Assembly (NCBI GenBank): GCA_035648735.1
Contig: DASRKX010000012.1
Coordinates: forward strand, 1-55,218
Source of the DNA: REEB95 sp035648735
Lineage (GTDB): Bacteria; Pseudomonadota; Alphaproteobacteria; ATCC43930; CGMCC-115725
Length of the DNA stretch: 55,218 nt
Direction of reading: 5' to 3'
Shown here: one piece after another, positions 6,656 through 13,915 of the stretch
How positions within the stretch are numbered: the first letter of the stretch is position 1
Layout of the letters: the number at the start of each line of letters is the position of its first letter
Notes under the pieces: model-generated
What the model saw: only the letters and a program-made list of their open reading frames with translations
The model's database searches: none
Told to the model about the DNA's origin: nothing
Made by a program: the position numbers and the translations under genes

Positions 6656-7744
6656 TCACTTCACGGCACGGATGGCCCCGCGTGCTTCGATTCGGTCAGG
6701 ACGGCTGATTTGGCCGGTAAGACCCCAAATAAGACCATCAAACTCATCGAGCGGGATATGCAGCTCGGCCGCTATGTCGTTCTTGGTTTTTCGTTCGGAC
6801 CAAAGCTGGGTAAATATCTTTTGCCAAACGCGGGAAGTTTCCCGTCCCATGCCGCCCGGCTCACCCTGCCTGAATCCTCGTCTTCCGAGTTCAATGCACG
6901 CAGATTTGTATTGCCACTCACTAAGCAAATCCAATCCATGAAGGCGATAGGCCATAGCCATCGCTGAGACGCGCCAGCGCCGCTTAGCGGCGATTATGGT
7001 ATCGACGGTAATGAACCGCTGCATCCGCGCCTTCACATCATTAGCGGGCATCAAAAACGCAGACGCAAAAGAATTTGCCTCGCGTTCTGTAGATCGGGAT
7101 GGCTGTGTGCCAGGCTGTGTTCCACCATGCCGGTGCATCACGAGATGCCCGAGTTCATGAGCGGTATCAAAAATATTGTGTTCCGCTGTCTTAAGGGTGT
7201 TCAAAAAGACAAACGGCTTTTCATTTCGCCAGAATGAAAATCCATCTACGGAAGCCGTGTCTTCGGAGAGTGAAAAGACGCGAACGCCGTTTACCTCAAG
7301 CAATCCGATCATGTTGCCAATGGGTTTTTCCCCCAACCCCCAAAACTGCCGCAGAGACCGTGCGGCAGCTTCGGGATCGGTCTCATAGCTCAGATCGAGC
7401 AGATTAGCCGGCGGTAAGCTGAACTCGCCTTCTATCCAGTCGTTTAATTGCAGCCCAAGAGCCCCGGCACCAATCGCCGCGCCGCGCTCTTTCGCGCTCA
7501 TTTTTGTAAGGCTTCGAAAACTGACGGCGCCCGTATCAATTTCTTCCGGGTCGTCGTCGTAAAAGAAAGCTATCGGATAGCTCAGCGCTTTGGAGAGCCT
7601 GGCAACGGTGTCGTCGTCCGGCTCGTTCTCGCTATTTTCTAGCCGCGAAATAGTGATCGCGGAGATGCCAGCGCGCTCAGCGAGTCCTCTCCCTGTCAGC
7701 CGTCGCCTCATTCGGGCGAGGCCTAGCCTCTTATGATTGAACAT
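6656..7744 (-). CDS. XRE regulator fused to ImmA/IrrE metallopeptidase
   Basis: 362 residues. An N-terminal XRE helix-turn-helix (residues 10-60, LAERAGISAITISRLENSEN) is joined to an ImmA/IrrE zinc peptidase domain with HELGH at 196-200 and a downstream EREANSFASAFLMP carrying the third ligand. ImmA cleaves ICEBs1 repressor and IrrE cleaves DdrO, so a self-contained repressor-protease is likely. A C-terminal extension (about residues 280-362) is not part of the usual fold. The gene follows the 215-residue cargo gene by 10 bp, suggesting one operon. It is cargo of the IS1-family transposon. Confidence 0.88.
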   Translation of the reverse strand: MFNHKRLGLARMRRRLTGRGLAERAGISAITISRLENSENEPDDDTVARLSKALSYPIAFFYDDDPEEIDTGAVSFRSLTKMSAKERGAAIGAGALGLQLNDWIEGEFSLPPANLLDLSYETDPEAAARSLRQFWGLGEKPIGNMIGLLEVNGVRVFSLSEDTASVDGFSFWRNEKPFVFLNTLKTAEHNIFDTAHELGHLVMHRHGGTQPGTQPSRSTEREANSFASAFLMPANDVKARMQRFITVDTIIAAKRRWRVSAMAMAYRLHGLDLLSEWQYKSACIELGRRGFRQGEPGGMGRETSRVWQKIFTQLWSERKTKNDIAAELHIPLDEFDGLIWGLTGQISRPDRIEARGAIRAVK

Positions 7745-7754
7745 GGTGGCCTAT

Positions 7755-8402
7755 TTATTTTCGGACCACTTGCGGATCGAAACCGTCCGCGACTTCTCCC
7801 TCATCTAGAACCACAGGTTGACGATCCAAGTCGCTGCCATCAGAAAGATAGATACGTTCGGGATAGGCGCTGAAGGTGCCCTTATCGACGACCGGGCGCG
7901 TAAGTTCTGCGGCGCCATTTTCGGCAACCATCAGGTAGAAGGTCGCTTCTCCCTGTGCCTGGACTGGCGCGTACTCCGGTAGCCAAGGAAATAGATTTCC
8001 TCCGCAGACCCGCTCCGCACCTGAACCCTTGCGCGAACGCGGCTTCGGCTTGATCTCATCGTTGCAAGCAACGTCCACATTCGCGAACACGACGCTGAGT
8101 TTGAGCTTCTCGTTCCGTATCACCTCGACGCCATTGGGGCGATCCAGCTTCCAGTTCTCGCCCGTAAACTCATCGCGAAGTGCCCATGTTCCATGCTGGT
8201 ACGCAAACGTCCCGGCCGCATTCGCCGGATGATAAGGGGTGGCGTCGGCGCCCGCAGAAAGAGCTTTCGCCCTGACTTTCAGAAGACCCTCAAGGGTCAA
8301 TTGAAGTTCGGCTAACCTACGACGCACTTCCCACGGTTCCTTGAGAACCACCGCTTCGGCGAACGCCATCGGGAATCGCTCCATGTTAAGTTTTCCGCCC
8401 AT
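7755..8402 (-). CDS. unknown cargo protein, partner of XRE-ImmA
   Basis: 215 residues, no family recognised. The first 60 residues are helical (EVRRRLAELQLTLEGLLKVR). The rest looks like beta-rich globular sequence with the conserved-looking pieces WALRDEFTGENWKLDRPNGV, VVFANVDVACNDE and KPRSRKGSGAERVCGG, and ends in IYLSDGSDLDRQPVV. It has no signal peptide or membrane segment. The gene is directly upstream of the XRE-ImmA gene with 10 bp between them, so it is a natural candidate for the substrate, toxin or effector. Its ATG is embedded in a 15-bp palindrome. Confidence 0.7.
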   Translation of the reverse strand: MGGKLNMERFPMAFAEAVVLKEPWEVRRRLAELQLTLEGLLKVRAKALSAGADATPYHPANAAGTFAYQHGTWALRDEFTGENWKLDRPNGVEVIRNEKLKLSVVFANVDVACNDEIKPKPRSRKGSGAERVCGGNLFPWLPEYAPVQAQGEATFYLMVAENGAAELTRPVVDKGTFSAYPERIYLSDGSDLDRQPVVLDEGEVADGFDPQVVRK

Positions 8403-8412
8403 ACTGTATGGG
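8398..8412 (-). promoter_or_regulatory. perfect 15-bp palindrome over the start of the 215-residue gene
   Basis: CCCATAC-T-GTATGGG is a perfect palindrome overlapping the start codon of the cargo gene at 8402. Binding there would block both transcription and translation. The CCCAT half-site recurs upstream of the cargo operon at 8896-8919. The likely binder is the XRE domain of the same operon. Confidence 0.5.
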
Positions 8413-8434
8413 TTGTTTTCTTAACACGCAAGTT

Positions 8435-8662
8435 TTATTTCCCCCAGCGCTTGGCTGCGGCGTTCCTGGCTATCTCTGCCCGCCGCTTCTTACTCAGACT
8501 TGCGGCCCGCGCCTGTCCGCCTTTCCGCCCAAGTTCGGCGGCGGCACTTTCCTTCTTCGGTTCGGTCGGCTCGGTGATCTCGCCGGTCGCGATCTTCGCC
8601 ACCATGATGGCGCCGCCGATCACGTCAGCAGGGCGCTTCTGGCCTTGGGGTCCCCTAGGCAT
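8435..8662 (-). CDS. small basic protein with GRKGG-RAASLS motif
   Basis: 75 residues. It starts MPRGPQGQKRPADVIGGAI and ends with LGRKGGQARAASLSKKRRAE and AAKRW. I have seen this layout (Lys/Arg-rich C-terminal helix after GRKGG) in many small alphaproteobacterial proteins, often near mobile elements; its function is not known, and nucleic-acid binding is plausible from the charge. It overlaps the upstream cargo gene by 8 bp and so is in the same operon. Confidence 0.7.
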   Translation of the reverse strand: MPRGPQGQKRPADVIGGAIMVAKIATGEITEPTEPKKESAAAELGRKGGQARAASLSKKRRAEIARNAAAKRWGK

Positions 8663-8885
8663 CTAACTCGTCCAATTGGCGGAGAACGGACGACAACTCT
8701 TCTACGCAGAATGCAATGTACCCGCGTAAGTTTCGCCTTTCATCCGGTGTCGCCAGCCGCTCCGCCATCTCCACCCAGCCCAATCGGATGCATTCCTTGA
8801 GGGTTTGTTTATTTAATTCCAGACGATCCACCTCAGACAGAGGGTCCGGTAGAGGTTCGCCATCGGTTATTCGCAATCCGGCCAT
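8655..8885 (-). CDS. hypothetical cargo protein
   Basis: 76 residues from the ATG at 8885, chosen because a GGGAGAAAG sequence lies just upstream and because the alternative ATG at 8900 lies almost on the predicted transcription start. The product is acidic and helical (LELNKQTLKECIRLGWVEMA, then ERRNLRGYIAFCVEELSSVL). No family recognised. It is the first gene of the cargo operon, nearest to the right end of the transposon. Confidence 0.6.
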   Translation of the reverse strand: MAGLRITDGEPLPDPLSEVDRLELNKQTLKECIRLGWVEMAERLATPDERRNLRGYIAFCVEELSSVLRQLDELDA

Positions 8886-8895
8886 GTATCTTTCT

Positions 8896-8940
8896 CCCAT
8901 GCCTGGCGCTAAGCATGGGGCGGAGCGGTCCCTGGGTCAA
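8896..8940 (-). promoter_or_regulatory. cargo-operon promoter with inverted repeat
   Basis: -35 TTGACC (8935-8940) and -10 CATGCT (8912-8917), spacer 17 bp, on the minus strand. The -10 is overlapped by the inverted repeat CCCATGC (8896-8902) / GCATGGG (8913-8919), which shares the CCCAT half-site with the palindrome at 8398-8412. This suggests repressor control of the cargo by its own XRE protein. Confidence 0.45.
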
Positions 8941-8952
8941 GCGGGCGAGAGA

Positions 8953-8973
8953 ATTTCATACTGAGACAGTGCC
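8953..8973 (-). repeat. right terminal inverted repeat of the IS1-family transposon
   Basis: On the minus strand it begins GGCACTGTCTCAGT, with one difference from the left end. The target duplication AAATCGTC follows at 8974-8981 and runs into the permease stop codon (8980-8982). Confidence 0.9.
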
Positions 8974-8979
8974 AAATCG

Positions 8980-9789
8980 TCAATCCTCCTCCGCCAGGGC
9001 GCTTTCATGCCAATGGGCCAGCAGCCGGCGCGTGAGCCAGGACAGCGCCGCGAAGATCGCGATGCCGGTCAGCGACAGCAGCAGCAGCGCGGCGAACATG
9101 CGCGCGATCTCGAGCCGATAGCCCGCCTCGAGGATGCGCGAGGCGAGGCCGGTCTCGGTGCCGCCGGTGCCGGCGACGAACTCCGCCACCACCGCGCCGA
9201 TCAGCGCCAGGCCGCCGCTGATGCGCACGCCGACGAGGAAATTCGGCAGCGCCGAGGGCAGCAGCAGATAGCGCAGCGCCTGCCAGCGCGAGGCGCCGTA
9301 AAGCCGGAACAGCTCGACCAGGTTGCGGTCGGCGCTTTTGAGGCCGAGCGTGGTATTCGCGACGATGGGAAAGAACGCGACCAGGGTGGCGCAGACCAGC
9401 AGCGCCAGGAAGGTGTCGTTGACCCAGATGATGATCAGCGGCGCCACCGCGACGATCGGCGTCACCTGGAGAATCACGGCATAGGGAAAGAGGCTGAGCT
9501 CGAGCAGCCGCGACTGGGCGAAGAGGATCGCCAGCGCGCCGCCGAGCAGGATCGAGACGGCGAGCGCCGCGAGCGTGATGCGCAGCGTTACCAATAACGC
9601 CATGAAGAGCCCGGGGCCGTCGGCCGCCAGGGTCTCCAGCACCAGCAGCGGGCCGGGCAGGATATAGGGCGGGATGGTCCAAAGCCGCACCACGGCTTCC
9701 CACAAAATCAGGAACAGGATTCCGACCAGCGCCGGTGCGACAAGCCGCGCGAGCCGCGACGGCGCGCGAATATCCGCCCCCGCGCTCAT
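8980..9789 (-). CDS. NitT/TauT-type ABC transporter permease
   Basis: 269 residues with about six membrane segments and the BPD-permease coupling loop (ELFRLYGASRWQALRYLLLP) near the middle. It is the SsuC/TauC/NrtB type, which in the inner membrane imports small organic compounds such as sulfonates, nitrate, or pyrimidine precursors. Its start overlaps the ATPase stop (ATGA). The last codons adjoin the transposon target duplication, and the stop codon was kept. Confidence 0.88.
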   Translation of the reverse strand: MSAGADIRAPSRLARLVAPALVGILFLILWEAVVRLWTIPPYILPGPLLVLETLAADGPGLFMALLVTLRITLAALAVSILLGGALAILFAQSRLLELSLFPYAVILQVTPIVAVAPLIIIWVNDTFLALLVCATLVAFFPIVANTTLGLKSADRNLVELFRLYGASRWQALRYLLLPSALPNFLVGVRISGGLALIGAVVAEFVAGTGGTETGLASRILEAGYRLEIARMFAALLLLSLTGIAIFAALSWLTRRLLAHWHESALAEED

Positions 9790-10550
9790 GCGACGGCCTC
9801 GGCGAGGCGGAGCGAGACCGCGCGGCAGCTCGCCGCGTATTCGGGCGACAGGCGCAAGGCCGCGTCGCGGATCTCCGGCAGGTTCACCGGCAGATCGGCG
9901 GCGATCGTGCCGGGGCGCGGCGTCATCACCAGGATGCGGTTGGTCAGGAAAACGGATTCGAAAACGCTGTGCGTGACGAAGACGATGGTGCAGCGATGCC
10001 GCCGCCACAGCGCCCGCAGATCCTCGTTGAGCCGGAAGCGCGTGATCTCGTCGAGCGCGGCGAAGGGCTCGTCGAGCAGCAGCAGCTCGGGCTCGGTGAC
10101 CAGGGCGCGGGCGATCGAGACGCGCATGCGCATGCCGCCCGACAGCTCGCGCGGATAGGCCGTGGCGAATTGCGCGAGGCCGAGCGAGGCGAGCGCCGGT
10201 TCGATACGCAATGCGGCGTTGTGCCGGGAAATGCCCGCCAGCTTCAGCGGCAGATAGACGTTCTCCCAGGCGTCGGCCCAGGGCATCAGCGTCGGCTCCT
10301 GGAAGACGAAGCCGATGCGGCCGGGCCGCTCGTCGCCGCCGCGCCACAGGACGCGGCCGGCGCTCGGCGGCGTCAGCCCGGCGACGATGCGGAGCAGCGT
10401 GCTCTTGCCGCAGCCGGACGGCCCCAGCACGCCGAGAAATTCGCCGGCGGAAACCGCGAAATCGACGCGGCCGAGGGCGACGGTGCCGTTGCGGAAGGTC
10501 TTGCCGAGCGCGGCGGCGGCGACAAGCGGCGAAGCAGGGAGTGCGGCCAT
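9786..10550 (-). CDS. NitT/TauT-type ABC transporter ATPase
   Basis: 254 residues with Walker A GPSGCGKST (about 43-51), Q-loop FVFQEP, signature LSGGM, Walker B LLLLDEPFAALD and H-loop FVTHS. It energises the permease encoded downstream, with which it overlaps by 4 bp. The 55 bp separating it from the binding-protein gene hold no other gene. Confidence 0.9.
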   Translation of the reverse strand: MAALPASPLVAAAALGKTFRNGTVALGRVDFAVSAGEFLGVLGPSGCGKSTLLRIVAGLTPPSAGRVLWRGGDERPGRIGFVFQEPTLMPWADAWENVYLPLKLAGISRHNAALRIEPALASLGLAQFATAYPRELSGGMRMRVSIARALVTEPELLLLDEPFAALDEITRFRLNEDLRALWRRHRCTIVFVTHSVFESVFLTNRILVMTPRPGTIAADLPVNLPEIRDAALRLSPEYAASCRAVSLRLAEAVA

Positions 10551-10605
10551 GGGCGTTCCGGCGGCTTTGTACCCTGCCCGCCCCGCTCCCGCAAAGTATT
10601 GCCGC

Positions 10606-11619
10606 CTAGCGCGGCTTCAATCCTAAGCCGCGGTCGACGAAGCGCAGCGTATAAGCCTGGCGATAGGCCATGTCGCGCGGATAGAGCCCGGCCCGTGACA
10701 TGGCGTCGAAGAAGCTTTGCCAGCGCGCATCGGTCATGGCGCCGATGCCCAAAGTCTTGGCGTCGCCGCTGTCGACGACGCCGAATTCCTTCATCTTGGC
10801 GAGCGCATAGCCGAGGAGGATGTCGCTCTCTTCGGGATTATCCCGCTTGATGAGCGCATTGGCGGCGGAATTGTCGCCGTAGAGATAGCCGTACCAGCCC
10901 TCGATGCTGGCATTCACGAAGCGCTGCGCCAGATCGGGATTGGCCTCGATCAGCTTGCGCGACGTCTCGACGATCGAGCCATAGCTGGCGTAGCCGGAAT
11001 CGGCGAGCAGGAAGACCTGCGGCTTGCCGCCTGCCTGCTCGATCAGGAACGGCTCGCTGGTGAGATAGCCTTGCTGCACCGCCCGCGGGTTGGCCAGGAA
11101 GGGTGCGACGTTGAAAGTGTAGGGCCGCAGCTGATCGTCGGCGTAGCCAAAGCGGTTCTTGAGGAACGGCCACCAGGAAGCGCGCGTATCGGCGCCCAGC
11201 ATGATCGGCTTGCCCTTGAGGTCGGCAAAGCCGCGGTAGCCCGCTTCGCGATGCGCGATGAGCACGGTCGGATCTTTCTGGAAGAAGGCCGCGACCGCCA
11301 CCATCGGGATGCGTTGTTTTTGGAAGTTCAGCGGCAGGAAGCTGTTCGACACCACGAGAAAATCGAGCCGCCCGGCGGCCAGAAGCTGCGACTGGTTCAT
11401 CTGCGGGCCGCCCTGGCGCAGTTCGAGCTCGATGCCGTATTTGCGATAGATGCCGGTGGCCAGCGCCTGGTAGTAGCCGCCATGTTCCGCCTCGGCGCGC
11501 CAATCGGTGCCCAGGACGACATGGTCGAGCGCTATGGCGGGCGCGATCCCCGCCGCGCAGAGCGCCGCAAATCCCGCCATTGCCGCCCACAGCCGCCTAT
11601 GCGTCATCATCCACTCCAT
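10606..11619 (-). CDS. NMT1/THI5-like ABC substrate-binding protein
   Basis: 337 residues with a signal peptide (core AAMAGFAALCAAGIAPAIA, about residues 12-30). The mature part has the NMT1-fold signature: DWRAEAEHGGYYQALATGIY, QLLAAGRLDFLVVS and LKGKPIMLGADTRASWW. It is the first gene of the importer operon (binding protein, ATPase, permease). GGYYQALATGIY resembles pyrimidine-precursor (ThiY/RibY) binding proteins, but no thiamine or FMN riboswitch is visible upstream, so the ligand is open. Confidence 0.82.
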   Translation of the reverse strand: MEWMMTHRRLWAAMAGFAALCAAGIAPAIALDHVVLGTDWRAEAEHGGYYQALATGIYRKYGIELELRQGGPQMNQSQLLAAGRLDFLVVSNSFLPLNFQKQRIPMVAVAAFFQKDPTVLIAHREAGYRGFADLKGKPIMLGADTRASWWPFLKNRFGYADDQLRPYTFNVAPFLANPRAVQQGYLTSEPFLIEQAGGKPQVFLLADSGYASYGSIVETSRKLIEANPDLAQRFVNASIEGWYGYLYGDNSAANALIKRDNPEESDILLGYALAKMKEFGVVDSGDAKTLGIGAMTDARWQSFFDAMSRAGLYPRDMAYRQAYTLRFVDRGLGLKPR

Positions 11620-11706
11620 CCGCGATCGGCGCTTTTACCGTAGGGCCGGCACTGCCGCGACTGTTAAAGCGCGGGGCTCACGGCGATGTGCAAGGATCGC
11701 GCCGGC

Positions 11707-11952
11707 TCAGCGGGAGCGCTTGTCGTCGGTCGGCGGCGCGCCCGCCGCTTCGTCATAACCTTTGCGGTTGCTGTAAAAAACCAGCGCCATGAGACCGACG
11801 CCGAGCCCCATCGTGGCGATGCCGCCCAGCACCAAGGCGAGATAGCCCCCGGTCAACATCGTCACCTCGCCAAGCGATATCCAGGCCCAAACCGCGACCG
11901 ACGACGCCGCCAGCGCCAAAACGGCAGCGACCAGGATTCCAAGCTTGCTCAT
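11707..11952 (-). CDS. small two-TM membrane protein
   Basis: 81 residues. Hydrophobic segments span about residues 4-28 and 35-60, then a polar tail (YSNRKGYDEAAGAPPTDDKR). No family recognised. It stands alone, with the ABC operon downstream and the second insertion element upstream. Confidence 0.55.
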   Translation of the reverse strand: MSKLGILVAAVLALAASSVAVWAWISLGEVTMLTGGYLALVLGGIATMGLGVGLMALVFYSNRKGYDEAAGAPPTDDKRSR

Positions 11953-12035
11953 CGGCGCATCTCCCTCCTGATCCCTTTCCCAACCCCACCGCGCTGCGAC
12001 CGTTGCGGCAGGACAGGGCTTCTTACCTAAATGTA

Positions 12036-12059
12036 GGCGATTATATACTTGACAAAGAA
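12036..12059 (+). repeat. left terminal inverted repeat of the IS1595-family element
   Basis: Perfect 24-bp match to the right end. It contains TTGACA, which serves as the -35 of the transposase promoter. Confidence 0.9.
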
Positions 12060-12077
12060 AGCTCCTAGGGCTAGTTT
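12049..12077 (+). promoter_or_regulatory. transposase promoter (IS1595-family element)
   Basis: -35 TTGACA (12049-12054) lies inside the inverted repeat; -10 TAGTTT (12072-12077) follows after 17 bp. Transcription would start about 12084, just ahead of the GGAG that serves the ATG at 12100. Confidence 0.6.
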
Positions 12078-12099
12078 AGGCCCATTGATGGAGCAAGCC

Positions 12100-13044
12100 A
12101 TGACCGCCGATCTCACGAACCCCGTTTTCACTGATGAAACCAAAGCCCGCGAATGGCTAGAGGCGAGCCGTTGGCCGCAAGGCCCGGTCTGCCCGCACTG
12201 TGGGGCGACCGGCGAGCACGCCACGCGCCTAGAGGGCAAGGCGTCGCGCCCCGGCCTGTGGCAGTGCAACGGGTGTCATGGGCAGTATTCCGTCACGGTC
12301 GGCACGCTCTATGAGCGCAGCCATATCCCTCTCCACAAGTGGTTGCTGGCAACCCATTTGCTCACGTCGAGCAAGAAGGGCATCAGCGCCCATCAACTCC
12401 ACAGGATGCTCGGCATCACCTACAAATCGGCGTGGTTCATGGCGCACCGCGTCCGCGAAGCGATGAAAGACGACGGCAAGTCCGGCCCGCTCGGCGGCGA
12501 AGGCATGACCGTTGAAGTGGACGAAACCTACTACGGCCCGAAAGAGCGCCGCCCTGGTAGCCGCAAGGGCAAGCCAGGGCCGGGCGGCAAGGCGAAGGTG
12601 GTTTCCCTGGTCGAGCGCGGCGGGCGCGCCCGTTCCTTCAAGGTCGAGAACATCAACGCCGTAACGGTGCGTAAGCTGGTTCTCGATAACGCCGCGACCA
12701 ATAGCGTCCTAATGACGGACGAAAGCGGCCTCTATCCCAGCGTCGGCAATAAATTCGCCCGCCACGGTCACGTCATGCACAGCGCCGGGCAATATGTGAA
12801 GGACGGCGACCATACGAATACGATTGAGGGCTTTTTCTCGATCTTCAAGCGTGGCGTTTCCGGCGTGTACCAGCACGTCAGCGAGCAGCATCTGCATCGC
12901 TATCTGGCCGAGTTCGATTTTCGCTATAGCAACCGCGCGGGCCTCGGCGTGAGTGACGCCATGCGCGCGGAGAAGGCGCTTAAGGGCATCGTCGGCAAGC
13001 GCCTGACGTATCGGCGGGCTAGTGAAGGGCGCGGCAGGGCGTAA
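12100..13044 (+). CDS. IS1595-family (ISXO2-like) transposase
   Basis: 314 residues. An N-terminal zinc ribbon has CPHC and CNGC (C31, C34, C56, C59). The core of the ISXO2-like domain carries D141 in VEVDETYYG, D207 in LMTDESGLYPS, N240 in HTNTIEGFFSIFK and K250, the DDNK tetrad of this family. The start at 12100 is chosen by the GGAG upstream; in-frame ATG 12088 and TTG 12049 are less likely. Uninterrupted and of usual length, so the element may be active. Confidence 0.92.
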   Translation: MTADLTNPVFTDETKAREWLEASRWPQGPVCPHCGATGEHATRLEGKASRPGLWQCNGCHGQYSVTVGTLYERSHIPLHKWLLATHLLTSSKKGISAHQLHRMLGITYKSAWFMAHRVREAMKDDGKSGPLGGEGMTVEVDETYYGPKERRPGSRKGKPGPGGKAKVVSLVERGGRARSFKVENINAVTVRKLVLDNAATNSVLMTDESGLYPSVGNKFARHGHVMHSAGQYVKDGDHTNTIEGFFSIFKRGVSGVYQHVSEQHLHRYLAEFDFRYSNRAGLGVSDAMRAEKALKGIVGKRLTYRRASEGRGRA

Positions 13045-13046
13045 GA

Positions 13047-13220
13047 CTAAGCGCCGGCTTTCGAGGCTCGCCGCGATCTTGGCTTTGCTGGATTCGACCG
13101 GCGACTAGCTTTCGGCTTACCCTTCAACGGCGCGTGGTGCTTAGGCGGCGTACTTAAGAACCGTCCTACTACGCGCTGAAATTCAGGGGCTTTCGTCGGA
13201 TCGTCAGGGGGATGATTCAT
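13047..13220 (-). CDS. small basic passenger protein (TPPKHHAPLK motif)
   Basis: 57 residues from the ATG at 13220 (or 63 from 13238). It has EFQRVVGRFLSTPPKHHAPL, then a Lys/Arg/Ser-rich tail (KPRSRRASKAGA). I know similar short proteins with F..V...L.TPPK.H near mobile genes, sometimes called antitoxin-like, but function is unproven. Its ATG overlaps the ATG of the divergent HEPN-like gene in a CATG, and its stop comes two bases past the transposase stop. Confidence 0.5.
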   Translation of the reverse strand: MNHPPDDPTKAPEFQRVVGRFLSTPPKHHAPLKGKPKASRRSNPAKPRSRRASKAGA

Positions 13221-13800
13221 GGCCGTTAAACTCCCCACGAAAAAGGAAGTTGATTATGCCACTTCGATTCTTCAAAAGCACGCGGCCTACATAGGCCGGA
13301 TTGCAATCGAATGGAATTCTCTTCACCACACGCTCGGCGAATTATTCGTCGAAGTTCTTGCCCCAGACCAACAATCAGCCATCTTGGCCGCGTGGCACGC
13401 GGTTCCAAGTGACCGCTCAAAGCGCGATATGCTCAAGGCGGCCGCTAGAGCTGCGCTGAGCGCCGATTCTAGATTTTGCGATGAGTTGGAGTGGGCTTGC
13501 GGACAAATTAATGCCTTGGAAGATAACCGCAACAACGCGATCCATTCACCTTACGCGCTTTTACTCGAAAACGGCGACCTCAAATTCGTACCGAATCTAT
13601 TCAGCGGTAGCTCACGCGCTCGCAAGTTGCGGGACAAAAACTTGCAATTAGAATTTGAATCCTACGCAAAGAACATTCACACAATTAACTGGTGGTTGAA
13701 GATTCTTCGGGGCCTTGTTGAGGCTTCGGCTGAAGATCAAGCATGGCCCGAAAGACCTGCTTTGCCACGGACGGCGCAAGCTTCCGGTCGAAGGTCGTAA
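13219..13800 (+). CDS. HEPN-like passenger protein
   Basis: 193 residues. The all-helical N-terminal part (IGRIAIEWNSLHHTLGELFV, residues 25-44) and the motif RNNAIHSPY at 104-112 give the Rx4H signature (R104, H109) of HEPN domains, where Arg and His form an RNase active site in many toxins and defence proteins. No nucleotidyltransferase (MNT) partner is adjacent. The C-terminus is polar. It is carried by the IS1595-family element and overlaps a minus-strand small ORF at its end. Assignment is by motif and helical layout only. Confidence 0.65.
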   Translation: MAVKLPTKKEVDYATSILQKHAAYIGRIAIEWNSLHHTLGELFVEVLAPDQQSAILAAWHAVPSDRSKRDMLKAAARAALSADSRFCDELEWACGQINALEDNRNNAIHSPYALLLENGDLKFVPNLFSGSSRARKLRDKNLQLEFESYAKNIHTINWWLKILRGLVEASAEDQAWPERPALPRTAQASGRRS

Positions 13801-13915
13801 TTTCCCCGAACTGAGAATCGATGATCTCGGCTCCGGCAGCGATCATCTCCGGCGTGATTTCAGGCGCGACGTTCGCAACGTCGTGGTTATCTATAGAGGG
13901 TGCGTTCTTTGTCAA
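13685..13915 (-). CDS. possible small ORF ITPEMI...VFRAML
   Basis: The frame reads ITPEMIAAGAEIIDSQFGE and then VAKQVFRAML, which resembles a common family of short mobile-element proteins (ITPEMI.AG...........VFRAM). Start is unclear: a TTG at 13915 lies in the inverted repeat, an ATG at 13846 is internal, and an ATG at 13948 would use host DNA outside the element. It overlaps the 3' end of the HEPN-like gene on the other strand by 116 bp. Confidence 0.4.
   Translation of the reverse strand: MTKNAPSIDNHDVANVAPEITPEMIAAGAEIIDSQFGEITTFDRKLAPSVAKQVFRAMLDLQPKPQQGPEESSTTS

Larger units (their letters stand above)
5706..8973 (-). mobile_element. IS1-family transposon with four cargo genes
   Basis: A 3268-bp element with inverted ends that match at 20 of 21 positions (5706-5726 and 8953-8973, both starting GGCACTGTCTCAGT) and a perfect 8-bp target duplication AAATCGTC (5698-5705 and 8974-8981). 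It encodes a 298-residue IS1-family transposase, an XRE-ImmA/IrrE protein, an unknown 215-residue protein, and two small proteins, all on the minus strand. Intact ends, duplication and uninterrupted genes imply a recent, possibly active insertion. The duplication overlaps the permease stop codon without changing the protein. Confidence 0.9.

Noticed and set aside
8398..8420. Possible plus-strand intrinsic terminator (CCCATAC/GTATGGG then TTGTTTT)
   Set aside because: No plus-strand gene lies upstream. The perfect palindrome over a start codon fits an operator better.
10551..11706. Thiamine or FMN riboswitch for the THI5-like importer
   Set aside because: No conserved aptamer blocks were found around the binding-protein start.
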